DNA of 64,000 bases from Streptomyces rugosispiralis (GTDB lineage: Bacteria > Actinomycetota > Actinomycetes > Streptomycetales > Streptomycetaceae). Location of the stretch: the NCBI RefSeq assembly GCF_024505145.1, contig NZ_JANIAA010000009.1:1-64000 (forward strand). The letters run 5' to 3'. Positions 1-9,017 of the stretch are shown here, in pieces. The translations under genes and the position numbers were made by a program. Under the pieces are notes generated by a model. That model made no database searches. It saw only the letters and a program-made list of their open reading frames with translations, and had not been told where the DNA came from. Positions within the stretch are counted from its first letter, which is position 1. Every line of letters starts with the position of its first letter.

Positions 1-1
1 G

Positions 2-214
2 TGTGTGGTGAACGGTCCTGGTGAGGCGCGGGAAGCGGATCTGGGGGTGGCGTCAGGCAATGGCAAGGGGCAGATCTTCGTCAAGGGCGAGGTCATCAAG
101 ACCGTGCCGGAGTCGAAGATCGTGGAGACCCTGATCGACGAGGCCATGAACATCGCGCGGCGCATGGTGGACGAGGGGGGCCCGTCGGGTACCCCGGACG
201 TCACCGTGAGCTGA
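2..214 (+). CDS. ispG: 4-hydroxy-3-methylbut-2-enyl diphosphate synthase IspG, C-terminal end only
   Basis: The reading frame is already open at base 2 and enters from outside the window; about 70 residues are visible. They begin with the family signature CVVNGPGE, where the cysteine (bases 2-4) is the third ligand of the [4Fe-4S] cluster and the glutamate (bases 23-25) is the fourth. The following glycine-rich stretch and the FVKGE segment are the normal IspG C-terminus. The enzyme reduces methylerythritol cyclodiphosphate to HMBPP in the MEP pathway. dxs follows after 23 bases, so the last gene-specific step and the first committed step of isoprenoid supply share an operon here. Identity is certain; the start is not visible. 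Confidence 0.95.
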   Translation, partial: CVVNGPGEAREADLGVASGNGKGQIFVKGEVIKTVPESKIVETLIDEAMNIARRMVDEGGPSGTPDVTVS

Positions 215-237
215 TACACCGAGGAGGGGAACCGACC

Positions 238-2205
238 GTGCCGTTGCTGGAGAACATCCGGGGCCCGCACGACCTCAAGGCGCTGACCGGTGAGGAACTG
301 GCCGCGCTCGCCCAGGAGATCAGGGAGTTCCTGATCGACGCGGTGGCCAGGACCGGGGGCCATCTGGGACCGAACCTCGGCGTGGTCGAGCTGTCCATAG
401 CCCTGCACCGCGTCTTCGACTCGCCCGCCGACCGCATCCTGTGGGACACCGGCCACCAGTCCTACGTCCACAAACTGCTCACCGGCCGCCAGGACTTCTC
501 CAAGCTCCGCCACAAGGGCGGGCTGTCCGGCTATCCGTCACGGGCCGAGTCCGAGCACGACATCATCGAGAACAGTCATGCCTCCACCGTGCTGGGCTGG
601 GCCGACGGCCTCGCCAAGGCCAATGAGGTGCACGGGAGCACCGACCATGTGGTGGCCGTCATCGGGGACGGGGCGCTGACCGGCGGGATGGCCTGGGAGG
701 CGCTCAACAACATCGCCGCCGCCCGGGACCGGCCGCTGGTCATCGTCGTCAACGACAACGAGCGCTCCTACTCGCCGACCATCGGCGGGCTCGCCAACCA
801 CCTCGCCACCCTGCGCACCACCGACGGCTACGAGCGCTTCCTGGCCTGGGGGAAGGACGTGCTGCAGCGCACCCCCGTGGTCGGCCAGCCGCTGTACGGA
901 TCGCTGCACGGCGCCAAGAAGGGGTTCAAGGACGCCTTCGCGCCGCAGGGCATGTTCGAGGACCTGGGGCTGAAGTACGTGGGCCCCATCGACGGCCATG
1001 ACACCGAGGCGGTCGAGTCGGCGCTGCGCCGCGCCAAGCGGTTCCACGGCCCGGTCCTCGTCCACTGCCTCACCGAGAAGGGGCGCGGCTACCCGCCCGC
1101 GCTGGAGGACGAGGCGGACCATTTCCACACAGTGGCCGCGATGGACCCGCTCACCTGCGCGCCGCTGACTCCCTCCGGCGGCCGCTCGTGGACCTCGGTG
1201 TTCGGCGAGGAGATGGTGCGGATCGGCGCCGAGCGGCCCGATGTGGTCGCCCTCACCGCCGCGATGCTGCACCCCGTGGGCCTCGCCGGCTTCGCCGAGG
1301 CGTATCCCGAGCGGGTGTGGGACGTGGGCATCGCCGAGCAGCACGCGGCGGTCTCGGCGGCCGGGCTCGCCACCGGCGGACTCCACCCGGTCCTCGCCGT
1401 CTACGCCACCTTCCTCAACCGCGCCTTCGACCAGTTGCTCATGGATGTCGCCCTGCACAAGTGCGGGGTGACCTTCGTCCTGGACCGGGCCGGTGTCACC
1501 GGCACCGACGGGCCGAGCCACAACGGCATGTGGGACATGTCCGTCCTCCAGGTGGTGCCGGGGCTGCGGATCGCCGCCCCGCGCGACGCGGACCAGCTCC
1601 GTGCCCAGTTGCGCGAGGCGGTCGACGTGGACGACGCGCCGACCGTCATCCGCTTCCCCAAGGAGTCGGTGGGGGAGCCGATTCCGGCGCTCGACCGGGT
1701 GGGCGGGATGGACGTCCTGCGCCGGGGCGAGGACGTCCTCCTCGTGGCGGCCGGGGTCATGGCCCCCGTCGCGCTGCGCGCCGCCGAGCTGCTGGCCGGG
1801 CGCGGTATCGGCTGCACGGTGGTGGATCCGCGCTGGGTCAAGCCCGTCGACCCCGAGCTGCCCGGACTCGCGGCGCGCCACCGGCTGGTGGCGGTCGTGG
1901 AGGACAACGTGCGCACCGGTGGGGTGGGCGCGGCGGTGGCCCAGACGCTGCGGGACGCCGAAGTCGACCTGCCGGTACGGACGTTCGGCATCCCCGAGGC
2001 GTTCCTGGCGCATGCCAAGCGCGGTGAGGTGCTCGCCGACATCGGGCTCACCCCCGCCGAGATCGCGGGCCGGATCGGGGCGGCCCTGACCCGGATCGGG
2101 GCGGTCCACCCGGAACAGGCGCCTACCGCCGCCGGGGCCCGTACCCCCGCCCAGGCCGGTACGACGGCCGAGGCCCGTACCGCCGCCAAGGAGAGCCAGG
2201 CATGA
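238..2205 (+). CDS. dxs: 1-deoxy-D-xylulose-5-phosphate synthase
   Basis: This 655-residue, thiamine-diphosphate-dependent enzyme condenses pyruvate and glyceraldehyde 3-phosphate, the entry step of the MEP pathway. Visible landmarks are HQSYVHK (His about 73), the ThDP/Mg motif starting GDGALTGG near 143 and closing at VNDN, and the pyrimidine-domain catalytic Glu in DVGIAEQH (about 367). It starts at GTG 238 behind a GAGGAGGGGA ribosome site. The last 35 or so residues are an Ala/Thr-rich tail made from imperfectly repeated codons and look dispensable. Its stop overlaps the next start (ATGA), so it is translationally coupled to the aminotransferase. Next to ispG and that aminotransferase it most likely belongs to a hopanoid cluster lying upstream of the window. 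Confidence 0.96.
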   Translation: MPLLENIRGPHDLKALTGEELAALAQEIREFLIDAVARTGGHLGPNLGVVELSIALHRVFDSPADRILWDTGHQSYVHKLLTGRQDFSKLRHKGGLSGYPSRAESEHDIIENSHASTVLGWADGLAKANEVHGSTDHVVAVIGDGALTGGMAWEALNNIAAARDRPLVIVVNDNERSYSPTIGGLANHLATLRTTDGYERFLAWGKDVLQRTPVVGQPLYGSLHGAKKGFKDAFAPQGMFEDLGLKYVGPIDGHDTEAVESALRRAKRFHGPVLVHCLTEKGRGYPPALEDEADHFHTVAAMDPLTCAPLTPSGGRSWTSVFGEEMVRIGAERPDVVALTAAMLHPVGLAGFAEAYPERVWDVGIAEQHAAVSAAGLATGGLHPVLAVYATFLNRAFDQLLMDVALHKCGVTFVLDRAGVTGTDGPSHNGMWDMSVLQVVPGLRIAAPRDADQLRAQLREAVDVDDAPTVIRFPKESVGEPIPALDRVGGMDVLRRGEDVLLVAAGVMAPVALRAAELLAGRGIGCTVVDPRWVKPVDPELPGLAARHRLVAVVEDNVRTGGVGAAVAQTLRDAEVDLPVRTFGIPEAFLAHAKRGEVLADIGLTPAEIAGRIGAALTRIGAVHPEQAPTAAGARTPAQAGTTAEARTAAKESQA

Positions 2206-3611
2206 CAGCAGCCGAGCAGCAGCAGCGGCGTTCGGGCTTCGACCTCGGGAAGCTGCTGGCCGAGCGCGCGTCGGAGCGGTACGACCTGCACACCCGGCAC
2301 CTCAACCACCAGCTGCCCCGGATGCTGCGCACCATCGGGTTCGACAAGGTCTACGAACGGGCCGAGGGCGCGTACTTCTGGGACGACGAGGGCCAGGACT
2401 ACCTCGATATGCTCGCCGGCTTCGGGGTGATGGGCCTGGGCCGCCACCACCCCGTGGTCCGCAAGGCGCTGCACGACGTCCTGGACGCCGACCTGGCCGA
2501 TCTGACCCGCTTCGACTGCCAGCCGCTGCCCGGTCTGCTGGCCGAGCGGCTGCTGACCCACGCCCCGCACCTGGACCGGGTCTTCTTCGGCAACAGCGGC
2601 ACCGAGGCCGTCGAGACGGCCCTGAAGTTCGCCCGCTACGCCACCCGCAAGCCGCGCGTCCTGTACTGCGCCCACGCCTTCCACGGGTTGACCACCGGCG
2701 CGCTGTCGGTCAACGGCGAGGACGGCTTCCGGACGGGGTTCGCCCCGCTGCTGCCCGACACCCAGGTCGAGATGGGTGACCTCGACGCGCTGGAGCGGGA
2801 GCTGGCGCGCGGGGACGTGGCGGGGTTCGTGGTGGAGCCCATCCAGGGCAAGGGGGTGCACGAGGCCCCGCCCGGCTTCCTGCGCGCCGCGCAGGAGCTG
2901 CTCCACCGCCACAAGGCCCTGCTCATCGCGGACGAGGTGCAGACCGGCCTCGGCCGCACCGGGGACTTCTTCGCCTACCAGCACGAGGAGGGCGTCGAAC
3001 CGGATCTGGTGTGCGTGGCCAAGGCACTCTCCGGGGGCTATGTGCCGGTCGGCGCGACCCTCGGCAAGGACTGGATCTTCAAAAAGGTCTATTCGTCGAT
3101 GGACCGGGTGCTGGTCCACTCGGCCAGCTTCGGCTCCAACGCCCAGGCCATGGCGGCCGGGCTCGCCGTCCTCGCCGTCATGGCGGACGAGGAGGTCGTG
3201 GCCAACGCCCGCCGCACCGGTGAGCTGCTGCGCGACCGCCTCGCCGCGCTGGTGGACCGCTACGAGCTGCTGCACGACGTCCGTGGCCGGGGGCTGATGA
3301 TCGGCATCGAGTTCGGCAGACCCAGCTCACTGGGGCTGCGCGGCCGGTGGGCGATGCTCCAGGCGGCGCGCAAGGGGCTGTTCGCGCAGATGGTCGTCGT
3401 CCCGCTGCTGCGGCGCCATCGCATCCTCACCCAGGTGTCCGGCGACCATCTGGAGGTCATTAAGCTGATCCCGCCGCTGATCATCGGCGAGCGGGAAGTG
3501 GACCGCTTCGTCGAGGCGTTCACAGCGGTCATGGATGACGCACACGACGGCGGCGGCCTGATCTGGGACTTCGGCCGGACGCTCGTCAAACAGGCGGTGG
3601 CCAACCGCTGA
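2202..3611 (+). CDS. hpnO: Class III PLP aminotransferase, HpnO-type (aminohopanoid synthesis)
   Basis: The 469-residue protein has the class III aminotransferase fold: the glycine-rich FFGNSGTEAVE phosphate-binding region, the LIADEVQTGLGRTG segment whose Asp contacts the PLP ring nitrogen, and the Schiff-base lysine in VAKALSGG (about residue 274). The N-terminal segment before the fold is longer than in acetylornithine transaminases, as in hopanoid-cluster members. In Streptomyces an aminotransferase directly after ispG-dxs in the hopanoid cluster is the HpnO enzyme proposed to make aminobacteriohopanetriol. The start overlaps the dxs stop by 4 bases. Function is inferred from family and context; the rest of the cluster is not visible. 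Confidence 0.8.
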   Translation: MTAAEQQQRRSGFDLGKLLAERASERYDLHTRHLNHQLPRMLRTIGFDKVYERAEGAYFWDDEGQDYLDMLAGFGVMGLGRHHPVVRKALHDVLDADLADLTRFDCQPLPGLLAERLLTHAPHLDRVFFGNSGTEAVETALKFARYATRKPRVLYCAHAFHGLTTGALSVNGEDGFRTGFAPLLPDTQVEMGDLDALERELARGDVAGFVVEPIQGKGVHEAPPGFLRAAQELLHRHKALLIADEVQTGLGRTGDFFAYQHEEGVEPDLVCVAKALSGGYVPVGATLGKDWIFKKVYSSMDRVLVHSASFGSNAQAMAAGLAVLAVMADEEVVANARRTGELLRDRLAALVDRYELLHDVRGRGLMIGIEFGRPSSLGLRGRWAMLQAARKGLFAQMVVVPLLRRHRILTQVSGDHLEVIKLIPPLIIGEREVDRFVEAFTAVMDDAHDGGGLIWDFGRTLVKQAVANR

Positions 3612-3628
3612 CCGATGGGGGACCCCGC

Positions 3629-4822
3629 ATGATCGACGCGACCGCCGTACGGGCCGTGAACACGATGACGGCGAGGTGGGCGCGGGCGGCCGTGGCGGAC
3701 GAGGGCACGGCCTTCGCCGCCACCGGGGTCTGGCCGCTGCTCGCCCTGCTCGCGGGCGGTGCCGACGGCCCGGCCCGGCAGGAGCTGGCGGGCGCGCTGG
3801 GCGTCGGCGCGGACGGGGCGACGGCGCTCGGCGGGCGGCTGCTCGGGTCGCTGGACGCCATGGACGGCGTCCACGCGGCCACCGGGCTGTGGACCCGTCA
3901 GGACCTGCCGATCCGGCCCGAGTGGGCGGCCGCGCTGCCCCCGGGCGTACGCTCCACGCTGACCGGGGACGCCGAGCGTGACCGCAAGGAGCTGGACGGC
4001 TGGGCGTCCGCGCGCACCCGGGGCGCGATCGCCGAGATGCCGGTGCCGCTCACCCCCGACACCCGGCTGGTGCTGGCCGGGGCGCTCACGGTGGAGACGG
4101 CCTGGCTCCAGCCGTTCCAGCCGGGCCTGCTGAGGCCGGCGAGCGGCCCCTGGCGGGACCGCCGGCTGGCCGGGCTCACCCGGTCCACCGACGACCTCGA
4201 CAGGGCGCTGCGGGTCGTCCCCGACACCCCGGCCGGTCCGCTCACCCTGTCCGGGGTCGCGGGCGGCAACGGGCTCGACGTCCATCTGGTCCTCGGCGCC
4301 GAGGACGCCCCGGGCGGCGAGGTGCTGGAGGCCGGGATCGGCGCGGTGGCCGGGAATTACGCGGGATGGCCCGGCTCGGCGCTGCCGCCGGGCGAGGCCG
4401 GGCCCGGGGTCCGGGTGATGGAGGTCCCGAGCTGGGACCCCACACCCCGGGCGATGCTCACCACCCCGCAGTTCACCGTGACGGCGCGGCACGATCTGCT
4501 GCGCCGGGCCGAGCTGTTCGGGCTGCGTACCGCGCAGGACACCGCGCGCGGCCACTTTCCGGGGATCAGCCCCGCCGCGCTGGCGCTGTCCTCGGCGGAG
4601 CAGTCCATGACCGCCTCGTTCAGCGCCGAGGGCTTCCTCGCGGCGGCGGTGACCGCGTTCGCCACGGCGCCCGGTTCGGCGCCGCCGCAGCGGACGGCGA
4701 AGCTGATCAGCGTGCGGTACGAGCGGCCGTTCGGCTTCCTGGCCGTGCACCGCGCCACCGGTCTGGTGCTGACGGCGGGCTGGGTCACCGAGCCGGAGGC
4801 CGTAGCCGGCACCATGTGGTGA
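3629..4822 (+). CDS. Serpin-family protein
   Basis: The 397-residue protein follows hpnO by 17 bases and starts at ATG 3629 behind GGGGGA. Serpin landmarks are an N-terminal helix with SPXG-like sequence, a GAIAEMP stretch equivalent to the NGLI-x-E/DMP motif, LAGALTVETAWL for strand s3A, a hinge/reactive-loop region FSAEGFLAAAVTAFATAPGS (about 331-350), and the C-terminal PFGFLAVHRATGLVLTAGWV strand. The hinge is alanine-rich, as an inhibitory serpin needs for loop insertion, but the loop has no obvious Arg/Lys P1 residue, so a chymotrypsin-like or elastase-like target, or no inhibition, are all possible. There is no signal peptide. Bacterial serpins are uncommon; its role beside hopanoid genes is unknown. 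Confidence 0.72.
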   Translation: MIDATAVRAVNTMTARWARAAVADEGTAFAATGVWPLLALLAGGADGPARQELAGALGVGADGATALGGRLLGSLDAMDGVHAATGLWTRQDLPIRPEWAAALPPGVRSTLTGDAERDRKELDGWASARTRGAIAEMPVPLTPDTRLVLAGALTVETAWLQPFQPGLLRPASGPWRDRRLAGLTRSTDDLDRALRVVPDTPAGPLTLSGVAGGNGLDVHLVLGAEDAPGGEVLEAGIGAVAGNYAGWPGSALPPGEAGPGVRVMEVPSWDPTPRAMLTTPQFTVTARHDLLRRAELFGLRTAQDTARGHFPGISPAALALSSAEQSMTASFSAEGFLAAAVTAFATAPGSAPPQRTAKLISVRYERPFGFLAVHRATGLVLTAGWVTEPEAVAGTMW

Positions 4823-4828
4823 ACCGGT

Positions 4829-4849
4829 GGGCGGGCCATGAGCCCGCCC
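4829..4849. terminator. Bidirectional hairpin terminator between convergent genes
   Basis: A perfect 8-bp stem GGGCGGGC / GCCCGCCC with the loop CATGA fills the 37-base gap between the serpin gene and the convergent phosphatase gene. There is no T-run, as is usual for Streptomyces terminators. Confidence 0.65.
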
Positions 4850-4859
4850 GGACCGGGCG

Positions 4860-5684
4860 TCAGGCCGTGAGCAGCCGCTCGCGGAGCCGGTCGCGCTGCT
4901 CGGGGGCGAGGCCGAGCCCCTCGGCGAGATAGCGCTCGGTGCCGCCCCAGGTCTCCTCGATGGTCGTGAAGGCCGCCGCCAGATACTCGGCGCGTGCGTC
5001 GAACAGCGGCAGCAGCAGCGCCATGACCTCGGGGGACATGGGGTCGGAGCGGTCCCCCGGAGAGCCCTTGCGCCAGATCTTGTAGCGCCGGTGGGCGGCC
5101 GCCGACTCGAGGTAGTCGGCCTCGATGACCTGCTGGTCGACGCCGAGGGCCAGCAGGGTCACCGCGATGGACAGCCCGGCCCGGTCCTTGCCCGCCGAAC
5201 AGTGCATCAGCACCGGCGAGCTGTCCTCGGCCATGTCGCGGAGGATCCGGCCGTGCTCGACGAGCCGGGTGGTGATGATGGAGCGGTAGGAGCCGATCAT
5301 GCGCTTCTCGGCCCGGCCCTCGTCGAGCAGCTCGCGCAGGGTCTTCAGATCGCCCTCGCGGACCATGGTCCAGAACCCGGCGCCGTCGGCCGGGTCGGAC
5401 AGCGGCAGATTGACGTTGCGGACCCCGCGGAGCGTGACGTCCGGGCCCTCCAGCTTGATGTCGGCGGCGTTGCGGAAGTCGAAGACGGTGTGCAGGCCGA
5501 GCGAGTCGAGGTAGGCCGTGTCCGTCTCGGTGGCATGGGCGAGATGGCCGCTGCGGAACAGCACTCCGGGCCGTACGCGGCGGCCGTCGGCAGCCGGCAG
5601 TCCACCGAGATCACGGAAATTGCGTACCCCCACCAGCCGGCTATCGGTCTGGGGGACCTGCGGCGACTGCGACTGCTGCGTCAC
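4860..5684 (-). CDS. Tyrosine/serine protein phosphatase (MptpB/Ptp family)
   Basis: A 274-residue protein of the atypical bacterial dual-specificity phosphatase family. The P-loop HCSAGKDRAG is intact, with the nucleophilic Cys at about 162 and the family-specific Lys-Asp after the glycine, as in mycobacterial MptpB. The N-terminal NFRDLGG motif is also typical. An in-frame start lies further upstream at 5792, but GTG 5684 has a good ribosome site (GGAGAG) and puts the conserved domain directly after a short Gln/Ser-rich leader, so I chose it. The protein is cytosolic with no signal peptide. The natural substrate is unknown; family members dephosphorylate phosphotyrosine, phosphoserine or phosphoinositides. 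Confidence 0.88.
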   Translation of the reverse strand: MTQQSQSPQVPQTDSRLVGVRNFRDLGGLPAADGRRVRPGVLFRSGHLAHATETDTAYLDSLGLHTVFDFRNAADIKLEGPDVTLRGVRNVNLPLSDPADGAGFWTMVREGDLKTLRELLDEGRAEKRMIGSYRSIITTRLVEHGRILRDMAEDSSPVLMHCSAGKDRAGLSIAVTLLALGVDQQVIEADYLESAAAHRRYKIWRKGSPGDRSDPMSPEVMALLLPLFDARAEYLAAAFTTIEETWGGTERYLAEGLGLAPEQRDRLRERLLTA

Positions 5685-5850
5685 GGGCTCTCCTTCACCA
5701 TCGGCCGCCGACGCGGCTCGTCGACGAGGCGGCTGAAGCTGACCATACGACATGCGTGCAGCGGGCAACCGGTCTCGTGTGAGTGCGGGCATTGCCGCAC
5801 CGCCCGCCCTCCTCGATCATGTTGATACCTGTGGAGAATTGGGGAGAGCG

Positions 5851-7962
5851 ATGATCGAAACCGGTGGAAGTGGTCGGCTCTGGGTGCTCTCGGGGCGGCA
5901 CAGTAGCTATGCCCTGCATCTCACCGACCGTGATGAGCTGCTCCATCTCCACTGGGGACCGAGGATCGCGGTCGAGGACGCCGAGGCGCTCGCCGCCGAG
6001 CCGGGGCCGCCGGACTGGCCGTTCGAATCACCGCTGGACGGGCGCGAGGAGTACCCGGTGGAGGGCGGCCCGCGCTTCGTTCGCCCCGCCCTGTCCGCAC
6101 ACGCCGGAGGCGTACGCGGCACCGAGTGGCGCTTCGACGGCGACACCGTCCTCGACCCCGGCACCGGCGAGGAGCTGCGGCTGGGCTTCCACGATCCGCT
6201 GCACCACCTCGACATCACCCTCCACTACCGGATGCGGGACGACGGCGATGTCATCGAGCGCTGGACCACCCTCACCCACACCGGCACCGCGGGGCAGGAG
6301 CCGGTGGAGCTGCTGCGCGCCGACTCCGCCGCCTGGGCTCTCCCGGCGCGCGACCGCTGGCGGCTGTCCCATCTGCACGGCCGCTGGGCCGCCGAGAGCC
6401 GGCTCGCCCGCACCGAGCTCACCCCCGGCGAGAAGGTGATCGGCAGCCGCCGTGGCCACACCAGCCATCACCATCTGCCCTGGATCGCCCTGGACGGCGG
6501 GGCCGCCACCGAGGAGAGCGGCGAGGTGCACAGCTGCGCGCTCGCCTGGTCCGGGGCGTGGCGGATCGCGGTCCAGCTGTTGAGCGACGGCGCCCTCCAG
6601 GCGGTCGGCGGGGTCGGCCACGACGACGCGGGCCAGCTGCTCCTCGCGCCCGGCGAGTCCTTCGGCACGCCCGTCTTCGCGGGGCTGTGGACCGACGGCG
6701 GCTTCGGGGCCGCGAGTCGCGCCTGGCACGCCTGGCAGCTCGCGCATGTGGTCCCCGGCGCCGACCGGTCCCGGCCGGTGCTCTACAACTCCTGGGAGGC
6801 CACCGAGTTCGAGGTGAGCGAGGAGCAGCAGCGCTCGCTGGCGCGGCTGGCCGCCGGCCTGGGCGTCGAGCTGTTCGTGGTGGACGACGGCTGGTTCGGG
6901 GCCCGCACCAGCGACCGGGCCGGGCTCGGCGACTGGACGCCCAACCCGGACCGCTTTCCGCACGGGCTGAAGCCGCTGGCCGACGAGGTGCACGCGCTGG
7001 GGATGCGGTTCGGCGTCTGGGTCGAGCCGGAGATGGTCAACCCCGACAGCGACCTCTACCGCGCCCACCCCGACTGGGCGCAGCACCACCCCGGCCGTAC
7101 CCGCACCGAGTTCCGCAATCAGCTCGTGCTCAACCTCGCCCGCCCCGAGGTGCGCGCGTACCTGTGGGAGCGGCTGGACACCCTGCTCGGCGGCGCACCC
7201 ATCGACTATGTGAAATGGGACTTCAACCGCTCCTTCGCGGACCCCGGCTGGCCCGGCGACCCCTATCCGCGGCGGCTGTGGATCGACCACGTACGCGGGC
7301 TGTACGAACTGCTGGAGCGGCTGCGCGCCGCCCACCCCGGGGTCGCCTTCGAGTCCTGCTCGGGCGGCGGCGGCCGGATCGACCTCGGCGTCCTGGGCCT
7401 GACCGACCAGGTGTGGACCTCGGACAACACCGATCCGCTGGACCGGCTGGCCATCCAGCACGGCTTCGGCCAGCTCCACCCGGCCCGGGTGATGGCCGCC
7501 TGGGTCACCGACAGCCCCAACGCCATGGGCAACGCCCGGGTCAGCTCGCTGCGCTTCCGCTTCATCAGCGCGATGGCCGGGGTGCTGGGCGTCGGGGGCG
7601 ATCTGACCCGCTGGAGCGAGGCCGAACTCGCCGAGGCCCGCGACTGGGTGGCGCTCTACAAGCGGGTGCGCCCGGTCGTCCAGCACGGTGAGCTGTACCG
7701 GCTGCGGCCGCCGGAGGGCGACGGGCTCAGCGCGGTGCAGTACGTCCGGGGCGCGGAGACCGTGGTGCTGGCCTGGCTCCAGGCGCAGCACTACGGCCGG
7801 GCACAGCCTCCGCTGCGGCTGCGCGGGCTCGACCCGGCGGCCACGTACCGGGACCTGGAGAGCGGGGAGGTGCACCGGGGAGCGGTGCTCGCCCACCGGG
7901 GCTTGCGCACCGGGCTGCGCGGCGACCTCGACGCCGCCGTATTCCACCTTCGCCGAAACTGA
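5851..7962 (+). CDS. GH36 alpha-galactosidase
   Basis: A 703-residue cytosolic glycoside hydrolase of family GH36. It carries the family signatures VDDGWFG (about 344-350), the nucleophile Asp in YVKWDFNRS (about 457), the SCSGGGGR turn (about 502) and the acid/base Asp in WTSDNTD (about 525). The N-terminal beta-supersandwich, central TIM barrel and C-terminal beta domain are present, so it is full length. The frame is open from 5752, but ATG 5851 sits behind GGGGAGAG and is the better start. It should release terminal alpha-1,6-galactose from raffinose-family sugars or galactomannan fragments. There is no transporter or regulator next to it, so the inducing system is elsewhere. Confidence 0.92.
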   Translation: MIETGGSGRLWVLSGRHSSYALHLTDRDELLHLHWGPRIAVEDAEALAAEPGPPDWPFESPLDGREEYPVEGGPRFVRPALSAHAGGVRGTEWRFDGDTVLDPGTGEELRLGFHDPLHHLDITLHYRMRDDGDVIERWTTLTHTGTAGQEPVELLRADSAAWALPARDRWRLSHLHGRWAAESRLARTELTPGEKVIGSRRGHTSHHHLPWIALDGGAATEESGEVHSCALAWSGAWRIAVQLLSDGALQAVGGVGHDDAGQLLLAPGESFGTPVFAGLWTDGGFGAASRAWHAWQLAHVVPGADRSRPVLYNSWEATEFEVSEEQQRSLARLAAGLGVELFVVDDGWFGARTSDRAGLGDWTPNPDRFPHGLKPLADEVHALGMRFGVWVEPEMVNPDSDLYRAHPDWAQHHPGRTRTEFRNQLVLNLARPEVRAYLWERLDTLLGGAPIDYVKWDFNRSFADPGWPGDPYPRRLWIDHVRGLYELLERLRAAHPGVAFESCSGGGGRIDLGVLGLTDQVWTSDNTDPLDRLAIQHGFGQLHPARVMAAWVTDSPNAMGNARVSSLRFRFISAMAGVLGVGGDLTRWSEAELAEARDWVALYKRVRPVVQHGELYRLRPPEGDGLSAVQYVRGAETVVLAWLQAQHYGRAQPPLRLRGLDPAATYRDLESGEVHRGAVLAHRGLRTGLRGDLDAAVFHLRRN

Positions 7963-8041
7963 CCGGGTGGGATAGATCACCCCACGTCAAGCCCTGGTTA
8001 CGGTGGCGTAAGTCACGCCATCGGGTGAATGATGTCCCGAC

Positions 8042-8839
8042 GTGGCAGACGATAAGGAGAGATTCAGCAACGGTTCCATCGGGTCGTACGCGGCCGTCGG
8101 CGACAGCTTCACCGAGGGCGTCGGCGACCCCGGTCCTGACGGGGTGTTCGTCGGCTGGGCCGACCGGCTCGCCGTCCTGCTGTCCGACCAACGACCCCAC
8201 GACGATTTCCGCTACGCCAATCTGGCCGTACGCGGTCGACTCCTTGACCAGATCGTGGCCGAGCAGGTGGCCCGCGCCATCGAACTCGGCCCCGATCTGG
8301 TCACCTTCTGTGCGGGTGGCAATGACATCCTGCGCCCCGGCAGCGACCCCGACGATGTGGCCGAGCGCTATGAGACGGCCGTGGCCGACCTTCGGGCGCG
8401 GGTGGGCACGGTGCTGCTGTGCACCGGCTTCGACACCAGAGGGGTGCCGGTGCTGCGCCATCTGCGGGGCAAGATCGCCACGTATACGGCGCATGTGCGG
8501 GCGATCGCCGACCGGCACGGCTGCCCGGTGCTCGACCTGTGGTCGCTGCGCTCGGTGCAGGACCGCCGGGCCTGGGACGCCGACCGGCTGCATCTGTCGC
8601 CGGACGGGCACACCCGGGTCGCGCTGAGGGCCGGTCAGGTGCTCGGCCTCGACGTTCCGGCCGACCCCGATCAGCCCTGGCCCCCGGAGGGGCAGCGCAC
8701 CGCGGCCGAGGTGCGCCGGGACAACATCCACTGGGCGCGCGAATATCTGGTGCCCTGGATCGGCCGACGGCTGCGCGGTGAGTCGTCGGGTGACCATGTG
8801 GAGCCCAAGCGGCCCGATCTGCTGCCGCTGCGGCCCTGA
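8042..8839 (+). CDS. SGNH/GDSL hydrolase
   Basis: A 265-residue SGNH hydrolase with block I GDSF (Ser 22), the block III GGND loop (Asn 94) and the catalytic Asp-His pair DRLH (Asp 181, His 184). There is no signal peptide, so it is a cytosolic esterase/lipase-like enzyme of the type common in Streptomyces. The C-terminal 50 residues after the catalytic His are rich in Arg/Trp/Pro and not part of the core. The start is GTG 8042; the upstream AAGG is weak. The natural substrate cannot be read from sequence. Confidence 0.88.
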   Translation: MADDKERFSNGSIGSYAAVGDSFTEGVGDPGPDGVFVGWADRLAVLLSDQRPHDDFRYANLAVRGRLLDQIVAEQVARAIELGPDLVTFCAGGNDILRPGSDPDDVAERYETAVADLRARVGTVLLCTGFDTRGVPVLRHLRGKIATYTAHVRAIADRHGCPVLDLWSLRSVQDRRAWDADRLHLSPDGHTRVALRAGQVLGLDVPADPDQPWPPEGQRTAAEVRRDNIHWAREYLVPWIGRRLRGESSGDHVEPKRPDLLPLRP

Positions 8840-8907
8840 ACGATCCGTGCCGAAGATCCGTGCCGAACGACCGTGACGAACGATCCGTGACCCGAAGCGG
8901 TCCCGGA

Positions 8908-8976
8908 GGAATAGGGGCAGACCCCCGTTGGCGCCCCGGGGCTGACCGCCCGGTGCGCTGTCGCTGCCCCTATTCC
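8908..8976. terminator. Inverted repeat between convergent SGNH hydrolase and ATPase genes
   Basis: Two perfect 13-base arms, GGAATAGGGGCAG (8908-8920) and CTGCCCCTATTCC (8964-8976), enclose 43 bases that can fold further. It lies between the converging genes ending at 8839 and 9018, so a shared terminator is most likely. Just upstream, 8840-8890 holds three to four degenerate copies of CGATCCGTGCCGAA. Confidence 0.55.
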
Positions 8977-9017
8977 CTCGGCACCGCCCGCGTACGCCGT
9001 GTCGTCGCCGCGGGCCG

